Positions 25,337-34,873 are shown, numbered from the stretch's first letter. The stretch: 44,313 nt of DNA from Syntrophus aciditrophicus (GCA_020722315.1 DYLD01000005.1:1-44313); one strand, 5' to 3'. Notes: generated from the sequence alone by a model not told the origin. Program-made: numbers and translations.

Positions 25337-25657
25337 ATGGATTTGAAGACAAATAATTCTCTGGCGAAAGACAGCGTCTATACCCGTGCCTTCAGCACGA
25401 ATGAAAAGGCGACGACGGAACAGGAATTGAAAAAGGCCTGCGCCGATTTTGAATCGATTTTTATCTACACGATGCTGCAAAAGATGCGCCGGACGGTTCC
25501 GAAAAGCGGTCTTTTTCATCCGATGACCGGCAAGGACGTTTATACTACAATCATGGATCAGAAAGTAGCCGAGGATCTTGCCGGAAGGGGCGGTCTGGGC
25601 TTGCAAAAGGTTCTTTTTGAGAATATAAGACGAAAAAGTAACAACGTTGCCCGATAA
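25337..25657 (+). CDS. flgJ: Rod-binding protein FlgJ (N-terminal domain only)
   Basis: 106 residues comprising the rod-binding domain (LKKACADFESIFIYTMLQKMRRTVPKSG and the C-terminal DVYTTIMDQKVAEDLAGRGGLGLQKVL). This is the short form found in deltaproteobacteria: the C-terminal muramidase domain of the enteric protein is absent, so another enzyme must open the peptidoglycan. GGAGGG lies before the ATG. Follows flgI by 25 bp. Confidence 0.9.
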   Translation: MDLKTNNSLAKDSVYTRAFSTNEKATTEQELKKACADFESIFIYTMLQKMRRTVPKSGLFHPMTGKDVYTTIMDQKVAEDLAGRGGLGLQKVLFENIRRKSNNVAR

Positions 25658-25660
25658 AAT

Positions 25661-25688
25661 TAAAGTTTTGCGGTAATCCGGCCGATAA
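25661..25688 (+). promoter_or_regulatory. Sigma-28 promoter of flgM
   Basis: TAAAGTTT at 25661-25668 and GCCGATAA at 25681-25688 are both perfect matches to the enteric FliA consensus, 12 bases apart (the usual gap is 11). Start point near 25697, 27 bases ahead of flgM. It predicts that flgM is fed back by FliA. Confidence 0.78.
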
Positions 25689-25723
25689 TGGGTTAAAAGG
25701 ATTCTTCTTTAGAGGTGGGACTT

Positions 25724-26059
25724 ATGAAGATCGGCGACATAAGGGGTTTGACTTCGCAGGCGCTTGGTCAGTACGAAAAAAACAGCGGGATGAATAAAAC
25801 CGATTCATTACGGGCTGATGCGAATCAGGCGGCGAGTAAGTCCGCCGGTTCTTTGGCTTCTCCGGAGCTCGAGGTAGCTTTTTCGGCCCAGTCTAAGGAT
25901 TTTGTTCAGATCAAGAATGCCGTCGCAAAGCTTCCCGACGTAAGAGAAGAAAAGGTTCAGGGGTTGAAGAGCCAAATCGAAAACGGCAGCTACCAGGTTG
26001 ACAGCGCCAAAGTTGCCGAAGCGATGGTCAAAGAATCGCTGCTGGATATTTTTGCCTGA
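25724..26059 (+). CDS. flgM: Anti-sigma-28 factor FlgM
   Basis: Inhibits FliA until hook-basal bodies are complete, then is exported. The C-terminal domain has the FlgM pattern: V-x-x-L-P-D-V-R-E-E-K-V, then LKSQIENGSYQVDSAKVAEAMVKESL. At 111 residues it is typical, and the N-terminal half is disordered. The ATG at 25724 has AGAGGTGG just upstream. A sigma-28 promoter lies in the 66-bp gap before it; a stem-containing gap follows. Confidence 0.93.
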   Translation: MKIGDIRGLTSQALGQYEKNSGMNKTDSLRADANQAASKSAGSLASPELEVAFSAQSKDFVQIKNAVAKLPDVREEKVQGLKSQIENGSYQVDSAKVAEAMVKESLLDIFA

Positions 26060-26124
26060 TCCTCATGCCGTAAGGAAAAAACTTCCCTTTTAAAGACAAA
26101 ATTTTCTCTATTTCCTGCCGGCCG

Positions 26125-26156
26125 CCGCCGCGGAAGATACGTTTTCGATGCGGCGG
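26125..26156 (+). other. GC-rich inverted repeat after flgM
   Basis: CCGCCGC at 26125-26131 pairs with GCGGCGG at 26150-26156 in the 239-bp gap between flgM and flgN. No T-run follows, so at most it is a weak or factor-dependent terminator. Confidence 0.3.
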
Positions 26157-26247
26157 GACGGCCCCGCAAGTATATCTTATCGCAATTATTTTAAATATAA
26201 CGAAAAAAGGGCAAGATCCCGTTTTGGGCTGCGATGATCTATTTTTC

Positions 26248-26263
26248 TGGCATAAGGCTTGCT
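26248..26263 (+). promoter_or_regulatory. Sigma-54 promoter of flgN-flgK-flgL operon
   Basis: TGGCATAAGGCTTGCT matches the sigma-54 consensus with correct GG-N10-GC spacing, TGGCA and TTGCT. Start point near 26275, 24 bases before the flgN start. Confidence 0.85.
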
Positions 26264-26298
26264 GTCTGAAAGTTAACGAAGCAACCCGGGGAGGCGTT

Positions 26299-26838
26299 AT
26301 GTTGGATGAACACCAAATTGCGGCGGACAAAGCCTACTTGTACAACCTTGTAGATTCCTTGCTTTCGGCTGTTGAGAACGAAATAAAGGTATACAGGGAG
26401 TTGCAGTTGGTGATTGCCCAGGAGTCTCAGGTTCTTATGAAACCCACGCTTGAATTGATCCGCTACACAAGCGAAAAAAAGGGCGCATGCATTTCGGAGA
26501 TCAGAAAACTGGAACAAACGAGGCTGGATATCGTCCAAAGGATTGCCGATTTTCTTGGCCGAAAGGAGGACGATATCAACTTTACCGTCCTTTCCTCCTA
26601 TGCCGATGAACACCGGCGCATGCAAATCGAATCGCTCCGAAGGATCCTTGTCCCGCTGATTAAACAAATCAATGAAGGAAACGAGAAGAACAGGGGGTTG
26701 CTTGATTTTTCACTTTCCTATGTGAGGGGTTCGATCCATTTTCTCACCGGACTGATGTCCGCCGGCGGCGGTTACGAAGACACGGGCCGGATGAGGCCGG
26801 CCAGCCTGGACGGAAGGGTCCTTAACAGTCAGGGGTGA
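26299..26838 (+). CDS. flgN: Flagellar export chaperone FlgN
   Basis: Helical cytoplasmic chaperone for the hook-filament junction proteins FlgK and FlgL, encoded immediately downstream. The sequence is almost entirely helical with E/K/Q heptads, weakly conserved as usual for the family (LYNLVDSLLSAVENEIKVYRELQLVIAQE). ATG at 26299 is chosen because GGGGAGG lies ahead; an earlier in-frame start at 26224 is upstream of the promoter. It has 179 residues. 4 bp before flgK. Confidence 0.85.
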   Translation: MLDEHQIAADKAYLYNLVDSLLSAVENEIKVYRELQLVIAQESQVLMKPTLELIRYTSEKKGACISEIRKLEQTRLDIVQRIADFLGRKEDDINFTVLSSYADEHRRMQIESLRRILVPLIKQINEGNEKNRGLLDFSLSYVRGSIHFLTGLMSAGGGYEDTGRMRPASLDGRVLNSQG

Positions 26839-26842
26839 TGAG

Positions 26843-28252
26843 ATGTCTCTAAACGGTGTTCTGAATACGTCAAAGGACAGCCTGCTTACCTATCAATTCG
26901 CGATAGGCCTGACGGGTTCAAACATTGCGAATGTCAATACGCCCGGTTATTCCCGGCAGAAGCCTGTTTTTCAGACCGTCGGCTCCGTTGATGTGGCCGC
27001 TCTGCGGGCCCAGCTCAGCGTCAACGTGTCTGATATTGAACGCGTCTATGATAAGTATCTTGAGAATCAGATCGTTGAGCAAACCAAGATGCTGGGATAC
27101 ACCGAGGCTAAAGACGATATTCTGGGGAGGATCGAGGGCATTTTTGCGGAGGGAACCGGGGGGGCGAGCAGTTTGCTGGATAAGTTTTGGAATGCCTGGG
27201 AGGAACTTTCGGCCAATCCCGCGCAACAGTCTGCAAGAAATGCCCTCGTCGCCGCTGCGGAGAATTTCACATCCGTGATTCGCAGAATCGACGGCGACCT
27301 TAAGCAGGTTGTGACCGACACAACCGCTCGCGTGGTGGACACGGTTAAAGAGATCAATGTCGCCCTCGGGCAGATAGCAGATTTGAATCGCAAAATCGCG
27401 AGCTTCGGCGAGGACGACGGCGACGCGAATACTCTAAAGGATAACCGGTCGGAGTTGTTGCACAAGCTGGGAGACATGATCGCGGTAAGCTATATAGAAA
27501 ACGAAAATGGAGCCACAGATGTTTTTCTCCCTGACGGCCACGCATTGGTTTTGGGTTCGCAAAGCCGTCAACTCAGCGTGGAAACTTCAAGCGGAAGCGG
27601 ATCTATTAGAGTCGGTGACATCAGATACAAAGACGATCCCGCTGTGAGTCTTAAGGCTGCGATTGCCTCGGAAAAAAGCGGCCGGCTTACGGCGTATCTG
27701 GATATCACCGACGAGGTTATCCCCGGATACCAAGACAAGCTGAATACCTTTGTTTCGTCTCTTGTTTCCGAGGTCAACACGCAGCATCACCGCGGATATG
27801 ATGCAAATGGCGATTCGGGAGGCGTTTTTTTTGAGGAACTGTCAGAAGCTGATGATGATGCTGGGGATTTTAAGGTGAGCAGTGATATCTCCTCCAACCT
27901 GAATAAGATCGCCGCGTCGGCGACGGTGAACAGCGATGGGGACAATGCCGTTGCGATCGGGCGGCTCAGGGAAAAACTTGTGATGAGCGGCGGCACCGCA
28001 ACGCTGAACGATTATTACGCGGCGCTTGTTGGTGAGATCGGGCGCGATGCGGCCGATGCCCAGAACGCCGTTGATTACCGCACATCCCTGATGACGCAAA
28101 TAAAAAACGATAGAGAATCCGTATCGGGTGTTTCCCTCGACGAGGAAATGATGAGCCTGATGAAATATCAGATGAACTACAATACGGCGGGAAAACTCGT
28201 CAGCACCGTTGCCGCAATGATGGATACGTTGCTGCAGCTTGTCGGTTATTAG
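26843..28252 (+). CDS. flgK: Hook-filament junction protein FlgK (HAP1)
   Basis: Joins hook and filament. The N-terminus has the family motif LTGSNIANVNTPGYSRQKPVF; the C-terminus YQMNYNTAGKLVSTVAAMMDTLLQLV is the characteristic terminal helix. At 469 residues it is a compact form (enteric 547), so some surface domain is missing. It overlaps flgL's leader and precedes it with 10 bp between stop and ATG. Confidence 0.95.
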   Translation: MSLNGVLNTSKDSLLTYQFAIGLTGSNIANVNTPGYSRQKPVFQTVGSVDVAALRAQLSVNVSDIERVYDKYLENQIVEQTKMLGYTEAKDDILGRIEGIFAEGTGGASSLLDKFWNAWEELSANPAQQSARNALVAAAENFTSVIRRIDGDLKQVVTDTTARVVDTVKEINVALGQIADLNRKIASFGEDDGDANTLKDNRSELLHKLGDMIAVSYIENENGATDVFLPDGHALVLGSQSRQLSVETSSGSGSIRVGDIRYKDDPAVSLKAAIASEKSGRLTAYLDITDEVIPGYQDKLNTFVSSLVSEVNTQHHRGYDANGDSGGVFFEELSEADDDAGDFKVSSDISSNLNKIAASATVNSDGDNAVAIGRLREKLVMSGGTATLNDYYAALVGEIGRDAADAQNAVDYRTSLMTQIKNDRESVSGVSLDEEMMSLMKYQMNYNTAGKLVSTVAAMMDTLLQLVGY

Positions 28253-28262
28253 GAGGTCTGCT

Positions 28263-29456
28263 ATGGTCATGCGCGTAACCGAAAATATGAAACTTAACAC
28301 GTCGATGGCGTCGCTCAACAACGTGCAGGGCCAGTACAACAGCATTCTCGAAAAGATGTCGAGCCAAAAACGGATCAACAAGCTATCGGACGATCCAATA
28401 GGGATGACCGTGTTGTTGGGGCATCGGCAGGTTGAGGCATCCCTTGAGCAGTACCAAAAAAATGTGGATGCCGGCAACGGTTGGCTTGCCCTGACGGAAA
28501 CAAAACTTAAGAGCGTCGGCGACCTGCTGACAAATGCGTCGGAGATCGCAATCCAGCAAGGCACGGCCACCGCCTCGGCGGAATCACGGTCGATCATGGC
28601 GGAAAATGTCCGGCAGCTCAAGGAAGAGATGCTTTCGCTGGCCAACTCCAAATATGGAAATCGATACCTTTTTTCCGGATCCAGAATGGATACGGATCCG
28701 TTTTCGTCTTCGTTTGCCGCGGCGAGGGTTGATGATCCTGTAGCCGCACCGGGAAATGCCTTCAACGGAAGTGTCGCTTCAGGAGGGACGTATTCCGGGA
28801 CAACGAACAAGACATACGCTGTCAGGATCGTAACCGGTGGGGCGCTGACGGCTGCCACTTATCAGGTCTCCTCCGACGGCGGAAAGACGTGGGGTGCGGA
28901 AAAAGACGATCTTGATTCGGGAACAATCACACTCCCAGACGGCATTACGTTGACTTTCATCCCCGGCACCGTCCCTATGGCCGCCGGCGACCTTTTTTAT
29001 GTTCATGCCTATGCGGATGGTTATTATAACGGCAATGACGATGATTTGACCGTTGATATCGGCGCAAACGCATCCATTTCTTACAACATCAACGGAGCCG
29101 ACGCGTTTACCGCGAGCGGTGGGGTGGATATCTTCAAAATATTCGACGACCTGACGACGGCATTGGAAAGTAATGATCAGCAAGGCATTCTGGCGCAGCT
29201 CGATAAACTTGAGGCCGCCCGGCAGCAGGTGAGTCTTGCCGTATCGAAGGTCGGCGCCAGGATGAACAGGCTGGAGATTGCCGCCAATAATATAAAAGAC
29301 CTCGGTCTGCAAGTAGCTGCGTTGAAGTCGGAAACCGAAGATGCGGATATTACCGAGCTCGCGACCGACCTGGCAACGAAAGAACTTGCATTGCAGGCCT
29401 CCTATGCCATCGCGGCGAAGATAGGCGCGAATACGATACTGGATTTCATAAGATAA
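28263..29456 (+). CDS. flgL: Hook-filament junction protein FlgL (HAP3)
   Basis: Second junction protein. The N-terminus [20 protein letters not shown] and [13 protein letters not shown] are flagellin-family motifs; the C-terminus [28 protein letters not shown] matches FlgL. ATG at 28263 has AGGAGG at 28251-28256; an in-frame ATG at 28239 inside flgK is less likely. 397 residues, longer than enteric FlgL (317), owing to a beta-rich insertion around residues 170-270. Confidence 0.94.
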   Translation: MVMRVTENMKLNTSMASLNNVQGQYNSILEKMSSQKRINKLSDDPIGMTVLLGHRQVEASLEQYQKNVDAGNGWLALTETKLKSVGDLLTNASEIAIQQGTATASAESRSIMAENVRQLKEEMLSLANSKYGNRYLFSGSRMDTDPFSSSFAAARVDDPVAAPGNAFNGSVASGGTYSGTTNKTYAVRIVTGGALTAATYQVSSDGGKTWGAEKDDLDSGTITLPDGITLTFIPGTVPMAAGDLFYVHAYADGYYNGNDDDLTVDIGANASISYNINGADAFTASGGVDIFKIFDDLTTALESNDQQGILAQLDKLEAARQQVSLAVSKVGARMNRLEIAANNIKDLGLQVAALKSETEDADITELATDLATKELALQASYAIAAKIGANTILDFIR

Positions 29457-29470
29457 AAGAGGATAGGATA

Positions 29471-29701
29471 ATGCTGATCCTGACAAGGAAGTTGGGAGAA
29501 CAGATTGCAATCGGCGATAATATTAAGATAACCCTTCTGGAGATTAAAGGTAGACAGGTGAAAATAGGGGTGGAGGCCCCGGCAGAGATTCCCGTTCACC
29601 GCGGCGAGGTTTATCGGATGATCCAGGAGGAAAACCTCCAGGCTGCTGCCTTTGCTAACGAGCTGTCGGATGTCTGGGGACGTCTGAAAAAAAAACGATG
29701 A
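29471..29701 (+). CDS. csrA: Carbon storage regulator CsrA
   Basis: Small RNA-binding dimer that recognises GGA in hairpin loops and blocks translation. The sequence [20 protein letters not shown], then [20 protein letters not shown], is diagnostic. At 76 residues it has a normal length with a slightly long helical tail. It stands between flgL and fliW, the arrangement in which FliW sequesters CsrA. A likely target is the fliC leader (36115-36130). Confidence 0.97.
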   Translation: MLILTRKLGEQIAIGDNIKITLLEIKGRQVKIGVEAPAEIPVHRGEVYRMIQEENLQAAAFANELSDVWGRLKKKR

Positions 29702-29792
29702 GGGGCAAGGCTGCTGTATTTGATAGCGCCGACTTGAATTCCCTGCATGGATACGCAGAGCTGTTGAAGGTGTTTGGAAGTGAGAGGCTTTT

Positions 29793-30275
29793 ATGAAAAT
29801 CAAGACCACGCGTTTTGGAGAGATTGACGTCAAAGAGGAAGAGTTCATTGTCATGAAGGGAGCCATCCTCGGATTTGAACATCTCAAGCGGTATGTATTG
29901 CTGCAGCATAATACGAAAACGCCCCTTTGGTGGTTCCAGTCTGTTGATGACCCCGCCGTTGCATTTGTCGTCATCAATCCGCTTCTTGTCAAACCTGATT
30001 ATTCCCCGGTCTTTGCCGCAGGCGATTTGGAACTGCTTGACATTAAGGAAGAGGCGGATATGGCCGCGCTGTGCATCGTAACAATCCGTTCTGCGCCGTT
30101 TAAGGTGACGGCCAACCTGCGCGCGCCGATTCTGATTAACAGCCGAAAAAGGATCGCCGGTCAGTTTGTTCTTGAGGATCCGATTTATCCGATCCAGTAT
30201 GAAGTTGTTGAACAACCCCACGAGAATGGCGACGTTCCGCCTGGTAAGCTTGAACCCACTATCGCGCCGCTTTAG
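29793..30275 (+). CDS. fliW: Flagellar assembly factor FliW
   Basis: Binds CsrA and flagellin alternately: when flagellin is free it holds FliW, releasing CsrA to block flagellin translation. Typical motifs are TRFGEIDVKEEEFIVMKGAILGFEHLKRYVL, PLWWFQSVDDPAVAFVVINPL and LRAPILINSRKRIAGQFVLED. At 160 residues it is normal. 91 bp after csrA. Its stop is 18 bp from the stop of the opposite-strand flaG. Confidence 0.96.
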   Translation: MKIKTTRFGEIDVKEEEFIVMKGAILGFEHLKRYVLLQHNTKTPLWWFQSVDDPAVAFVVINPLLVKPDYSPVFAAGDLELLDIKEEADMAALCIVTIRSAPFKVTANLRAPILINSRKRIAGQFVLEDPIYPIQYEVVEQPHENGDVPPGKLEPTIAPL

Positions 30276-30293
30276 CCCGGCAGGTTTTGCGAA

Positions 30294-30644
30294 CTAGACC
30301 TTGCGATTGAATATATAAGCGGCCACCTCGCACATCTTGGTGTAGAGATATTGAATCTCTTTGGGAGGAATCTCGCGAATGACCTCGCCCGTTTCTTTAT
30401 CAGAGACAACAACCGCCATCCTTTCCTTATTCTTTCCATAGGGGGAAAAACTCAGGCTGACGTTCATGCTGTCGATCTGGCGCTGCATCTCGGCGACCAT
30501 TTCCCGGATTTGCGCGTTGCTTTGCACGACCGGCTCGGTCTCGGCGTTGCTTTTCCTTCCTGAATCAGCTGTAGCGGGCCGCTCCACCGTTACTGGAAAA
30601 CTCGAAACGGCAGCCCCTGCCATATTGACGTCGCCGACTTTCAT
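30294..30644 (-). CDS. flaG: Flagellar protein FlaG
   Basis: 116 residues. The family's C-terminal pattern is visible: LSFSPYGKNKERMAVVVSDKETGEVIREIPPKEIQYLY, followed by a short helix. FlaG proteins are often encoded beside fliD and influence filament length. Start at 30644 is chosen because GGGAGGTG lies just upstream; a longer frame starting at 30719 overlaps the previous gene. It is the last gene of the fliD-fliS-fliT-flaG transcript. Confidence 0.88.
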   Translation of the reverse strand: MKVGDVNMAGAAVSSFPVTVERPATADSGRKSNAETEPVVQSNAQIREMVAEMQRQIDSMNVSLSFSPYGKNKERMAVVVSDKETGEVIREIPPKEIQYLYTKMCEVAAYIFNRKV

Positions 30645-30715
30645 TTTTTCACCTCCCTTCTTGTTTTTTAGGAGTTTTTTGCTGCCTCTGGTACCGTGAG
30701 GTGCAGCATTTTGCG

Positions 30716-31189
30716 TCATGTTTTGATGCTCAGAAACCTCTGGTTTTGTTTTGCGCGCTTGCTATAGCCCCTAAGGCCCATCCTTTCCTTGTGGATTGCC
30801 GAAAGCCCGTTTGTTAGTTCGTCGAGCTTACCCGCTGCGATGGCTTCGCATTCCTGGTTTATTGCAAAAGCCTGTTTCAGTTGTTCGTTTATCTGATCCG
30901 TAATTTCTTTCATCGTCTGGATTTCAGCCGACTTCTTTTCTGCGTTGAGCGGCTTTGGATAACGGGCCAGCCGCCTGTCCAACGCATCCATCGTTGCGAT
31001 GAGCCCCGTACGGCGCGTTATGAATCCGACAGCCGTTTTCATTTCTCCTTTGTTGAGCGCATCCTTGAGCTTAACCGTACAGTCGTAAAAATCCTTGCCA
31101 GCCTTCAGTTTTGTCTGGAGGATGTCCATTTCAGTACGGCTGTTTGCCGAGGTTTCTTTTAGTTCCCATGTTTCCCTTTTTTTATCCAT
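30716..31189 (-). CDS. FliT-like helical protein
   Basis: 157 residues, almost entirely helical with charged heptads and no membrane segment (LKDALNKGEMKTAVGFITRRTGLIATMDALDRRLARY). FliT chaperones of FliD are of this size and are encoded after fliS, and the FliT-type 'cluster' of acidic and basic residues in a four-helix frame fits. Sequence similarity to a named family is weak, so the call rests on position and composition. It lies between fliS and flaG. Confidence 0.6.
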   Translation of the reverse strand: MDKKRETWELKETSANSRTEMDILQTKLKAGKDFYDCTVKLKDALNKGEMKTAVGFITRRTGLIATMDALDRRLARYPKPLNAEKKSAEIQTMKEITDQINEQLKQAFAINQECEAIAAGKLDELTNGLSAIHKERMGLRGYSKRAKQNQRFLSIKT

Positions 31190-31204
31190 TTTTGTTTTTG
31201 CCCC

Positions 31205-31678
31205 TTACGCTATAGCCGCGGCCGTATTTCTGAAGGCCTTACCCGCAGGGACGGATGTGACGTGGTTTTTTTCCGCCGGCTGCGGATAAACAAGGTTCTC
31301 ACCGGCCGGCTTTGCTATTTCCCTCCACGAGGACGCCAGGTCTTCCAGCATTGCGATGGCGCGGTCAAACGCTGTCAGATCCCTCTTCAGGTCTCCTTCC
31401 GTCAATGACCGTATCAGATAGATATAAAGGGCGCGCAGGTGTGTTGCGATGACCCCGCCTCTTTGCAAATCAAGCGACGCGTTCAGTTCGTATAGGATAT
31501 CGAAAGCCTTTTGGAGCGCCTTCGCCTTGGATTGGTAATCTTTCTCAGCGTAGGCATTCTTGGCTACTTTTAAATTGCTGATCGCCCCTTCATAGCAGAT
31601 CAAAACCAGCTTGGCCGGGCTTGCCGTAAAAAACTGTGATTCCTGATACGTCTCCTTTGCGCTGCGATACATATCCAC
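31205..31678 (-). CDS. fliS: Flagellin export chaperone FliS
   Basis: Chaperone that keeps flagellin unpolymerised until export. The N-terminus MYRSAKETYQESQFFTASPAKLVLICYEGAI and the helix DLQRGGVIATHLRALYIYLIRSLTEGDLKRD match the FliS family. It has 157 residues, with a Pro- and Ala-rich tail beyond the usual four-helix core. Situated 8 bp after fliD. Confidence 0.95.
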   Translation of the reverse strand: MDMYRSAKETYQESQFFTASPAKLVLICYEGAISNLKVAKNAYAEKDYQSKAKALQKAFDILYELNASLDLQRGGVIATHLRALYIYLIRSLTEGDLKRDLTAFDRAIAMLEDLASSWREIAKPAGENLVYPQPAEKNHVTSVPAGKAFRNTAAAIA

Positions 31679-31686
31679 CCCACTTC

Positions 31687-34600
31687 TTATTTACTCCACC
31701 AACCGCGTGAGGCGGCGGTGATCTGACCGGTCAGCCAACTGCTCTGGCTCTGAATCTGCTGGAGGGCGAGTTCCATCTGCACGAAACGGTTGAGAAGCTG
31801 TTCCCTTTTCAGCTCCAGGCGTGCCTCCATCTCGCCAATCTGTGTTTCATAGCTTTTAATCGAGTCCTGGAGGGATGTCTGTTTGAACGAAAGATAACCG
31901 TTTACCGGATCGGTGATGTTGAAGAGGGCCCGGTCGTAGAGCTCGGCCACACCCAGAGTCAGTTTCACCGTTCCGACATCGGCGCCGCTGGTTGTCCCCG
32001 TATATTTTATAACAAGACCGTCAATATTCGCTGCCCCGGAGTTCCCTGTAAGGACCTGTCCGGAACCTGCAGCCGCCTCACCGTTGATCGTCCCGGCAAC
32101 GTCGAGGCCGTTATTGGCGATCTGATCACCGCCTGTCCAGAGCAGGTTGTTTGCCTGGTGGATGGTAAAGCTGTGCCCCGACCCGTAGCTGTGGTGGTTG
32201 ACAAGAAGGTGATTGCCTGCATCCGCCGAGGCTGACAGGGGCATCGCGTAGCGGCCCTCCTTTCCGCCGGGATTTCCCGTCGAGACCGTTCCGAAGTCGA
32301 GGTTGTGCGCCAGCGTTGTATTTAGACTCAAGGCGACGCTGCTTTTTCCCGGTGTCTTGTCCGTGATGATAATCTGTCCGGAGCCGTTGATGGCGGCGGT
32401 AACACCGTTGGCGAAGGCCGTCTCTATCGTGGAGAGAAGCCCCTGAACGGTGTCGGTGGCGGTGTTGGAGATGGTGTAGGATCCGCTGATAGCCGAGCCA
32501 CTGCGGGAGGTCCCGGAAAAGGAGATGACGTCGTTATTCTCAATATTCGCCGGATTTCCCAGGCTGTCGTAGATGCTGTTCCATGTTGTCGCCGAGGTGA
32601 TTGGCGTCGTGTGTGCGGCGTCGGAGTAGAGCTGTTTGCTGCCGACGAGTGTCTGCGTGTAAACCGTATCCAATTCGCTGTTGATCGCGCTGACAATCTG
32701 GGCCATTGTCATGCCGGCGGTAAGATTCACGACGGCCGTATTTGTCCCTTCGGTAATCGTCAGCGTTTCATTGCCGCTCAGGCTGGTGTTGTTGGAGGGA
32801 GCGGTGGTGCTCTGCGTGGCTGCTGTGGTTATATGGACCGTGTACTCGCCCGGCTTGGTTTTGAGGCTATGGTTGATATATTCAAGCGACCCGGCACTGG
32901 TCGTCCCGCTTGCGGCGAAGAGCTTCTGCACGTCATTGAAATTCGTGGTCAGGTAGCCGCGCAGCTTTCCGCTATCAACGGAAAGCTGTCCTTGTGTATC
33001 CACACTGACGCCAACAAGGCCCAAAGTCGAATACTCGGCCGAAACGCCCCAGACACTCCCTGTCAGGATCGACACCAGATCCGTTTTTACCGATGAAAGC
33101 GTGCCGTCCCCGAAGAGGATTCCCCCGGGGGTCTGCTTTGTCGCATCATAGGAGTTCTGGCTGTTAATATAGGAGGAGACGCTGTTGTAGTTGGAGACAA
33201 AGGTGTTGATATTCGCCATGATTGCGTCTATGTCCCGACCGATATTGAGAGTTACCGTTGTTGCGGCATCCGCCTTGAGCAGATCAAGCGTGACGCCGGT
33301 TATAATATCATCGATCGTATTTGTCGCCCGCGTGACGGTTATTCCGTCCAAAGTGACGGATGCATCCGCGCCGGCTGCGATTTCGCGTTTCCGGAGAGAG
33401 ACGGCGCTGCCCAGATTGCCGTCCGCATCGAACCGAAGGGTGGGATCGCTTACCCCGCCGGAGTTTCTCACATCGATTATCACCGCAAGGGGACTTGCCC
33501 CGGGGGTGTTATCGACAACCCTCAGCTTCCCGGCGCCGGTAATGGATGCAGTTACATCGCCGAAGACGGAATTTATCTTTGTCAGGAGGTCTCCCACCGT
33601 TGTGGTATCGGAGAGCACGAACGTGTCGTCGTTGACTGCGCCCCCGTTTGTATTCGTCCCTTCGAGGTGAATATAGTCGGTATTCTGGTATCCGGTGTAG
33701 CCGTCGATGTCTTTTATCAGCGTGTCAGCCGTAATCACGGTGCCTCCGGAGGTATTGGCGACATCCCCGATGACGCCGTATACATCAGAGACGCCGCCCT
33801 TGATGAGGCCCAGCGTCTCGAGGATGTTGCTATGGTCGGTGTAGGTGTTCGCGGAGCCCTCAACCATCAGACGGTAATACGTCGCTCCGTCCTCGGTTTC
33901 GGTTGTGATCGACGCGGTGAGGCCTGCGGCGGCAAACTTGGTCTGCAGCGAACTCAGCGTGTCGGTGCCAAGATTGATCGCACCGACCGCATGTCCGTTG
34001 ATGACAATTCCCCCGGCGGGGGATGTCTGTGCAGTTGTCAGCCCGAGCAGGGACTGGATGGAGACGTTCGTGCTGGTAAAGCGGTCCGTCCGGTCTCCCC
34101 CCGCCAGATGATTTTTGGCTGTCCGGCTGGTGTCTGTGAACCCGAACTGATTGAGGATGTCCGTCGCCCCGCCGTTTAAGAGGCTGATGCCGGAGGCGCC
34201 GGTGCTGTCGCTGGTCAGAATCAGGCGGTAATCGCCCGTTCCATAGCTGACGATGCTCGCTGTCACCCCTGTTGGATTGGCGCCGGAATTGGCGTTGTTG
34301 ATCTTGTCCCTGATATTGATGAGATTATCGGCAGCCGCGATGCTGATCACGGATCCGTTGATCAGGATATCGCCCGCGTATCCGCTCCCGGGCACACTGG
34401 ACGAGCTGGCGAAAGAGCCGGAAGAGAGTTTCTGGGCGGCGGCGATGTTGTTGATTTTAAGGGAATACGAACCCGGCGAGGCGGATTCCGAGGTTGTTGC
34501 GACAAGCAGGTCGGAGGCCTTGACTGTGGCGCTGTCGCTTGTCATGGCCGCCTTGTACAGGTTGAAATCTTCGGGGCTTTTCAGATTTCCGGCGGCGGTC

Positions 34601-34776
34601 TTCAAGGCCAGCAATTTCGTGTTGAAGGACTGCCACTCGGCGAGCCTGCTCTGGGTATCGGTCTTTTTCGCCGATACAAGATCAACGCGCCGATGATCGA
34701 TCGCGATGAGCTGCGTGACCATTGTCTGCCAATCGATCCCGCTGGAAAGCCCGCTTATCAGATTCGTGCTCGACAT
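31687..34776 (-). CDS. fliD: Flagellar cap protein FliD (HAP2), unusually large
   Basis: Caps the filament tip and assists flagellin folding. The N-terminus (LISGLSSGIDWQTMVTQLIA) and the C-terminal helix pair (LSFKQTSLQDSIKSYETQIG with QMELALQQIQSQSSWL) are diagnostic. At 1029 residues it is far longer than the ~450-700 usual. The middle holds two similar modules at about residues 358-437 and 742-818; each ends in a shared pattern (TASITGAGKLRVVDNTPGAS and TAAINGSGQIIITDKTPGKS). Ser/Thr/Gly-rich throughout. Own sigma-54 promoter at 34889. Confidence 0.95.
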   Translation of the reverse strand: MSSTNLISGLSSGIDWQTMVTQLIAIDHRRVDLVSAKKTDTQSRLAEWQSFNTKLLALKTAAGNLKSPEDFNLYKAAMTSDSATVKASDLLVATTSESASPGSYSLKINNIAAAQKLSSGSFASSSSVPGSGYAGDILINGSVISIAAADNLINIRDKINNANSGANPTGVTASIVSYGTGDYRLILTSDSTGASGISLLNGGATDILNQFGFTDTSRTAKNHLAGGDRTDRFTSTNVSIQSLLGLTTAQTSPAGGIVINGHAVGAINLGTDTLSSLQTKFAAAGLTASITTETEDGATYYRLMVEGSANTYTDHSNILETLGLIKGGVSDVYGVIGDVANTSGGTVITADTLIKDIDGYTGYQNTDYIHLEGTNTNGGAVNDDTFVLSDTTTVGDLLTKINSVFGDVTASITGAGKLRVVDNTPGASPLAVIIDVRNSGGVSDPTLRFDADGNLGSAVSLRKREIAAGADASVTLDGITVTRATNTIDDIITGVTLDLLKADAATTVTLNIGRDIDAIMANINTFVSNYNSVSSYINSQNSYDATKQTPGGILFGDGTLSSVKTDLVSILTGSVWGVSAEYSTLGLVGVSVDTQGQLSVDSGKLRGYLTTNFNDVQKLFAASGTTSAGSLEYINHSLKTKPGEYTVHITTAATQSTTAPSNNTSLSGNETLTITEGTNTAVVNLTAGMTMAQIVSAINSELDTVYTQTLVGSKQLYSDAAHTTPITSATTWNSIYDSLGNPANIENNDVISFSGTSRSGSAISGSYTISNTATDTVQGLLSTIETAFANGVTAAINGSGQIIITDKTPGKSSVALSLNTTLAHNLDFGTVSTGNPGGKEGRYAMPLSASADAGNHLLVNHHSYGSGHSFTIHQANNLLWTGGDQIANNGLDVAGTINGEAAAGSGQVLTGNSGAANIDGLVIKYTGTTSGADVGTVKLTLGVAELYDRALFNITDPVNGYLSFKQTSLQDSIKSYETQIGEMEARLELKREQLLNRFVQMELALQQIQSQSSWLTGQITAASRGWWSK

Positions 34777-34873
34777 CTGCGATCCTCCTCCTTACTGCTT
34801 TGTGAATCAAATCCGTTTGTTATGGTTATCCCTGGCAAATTTTTCCCTAAAACATTATGTTTTTATGCATAAC

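Noticed and set aside
27842-28858. 338-codon minus-strand frame opposite flgK/flgL
   Set aside because: Spans the junction of two certain genes on the other strand and shows no motif.
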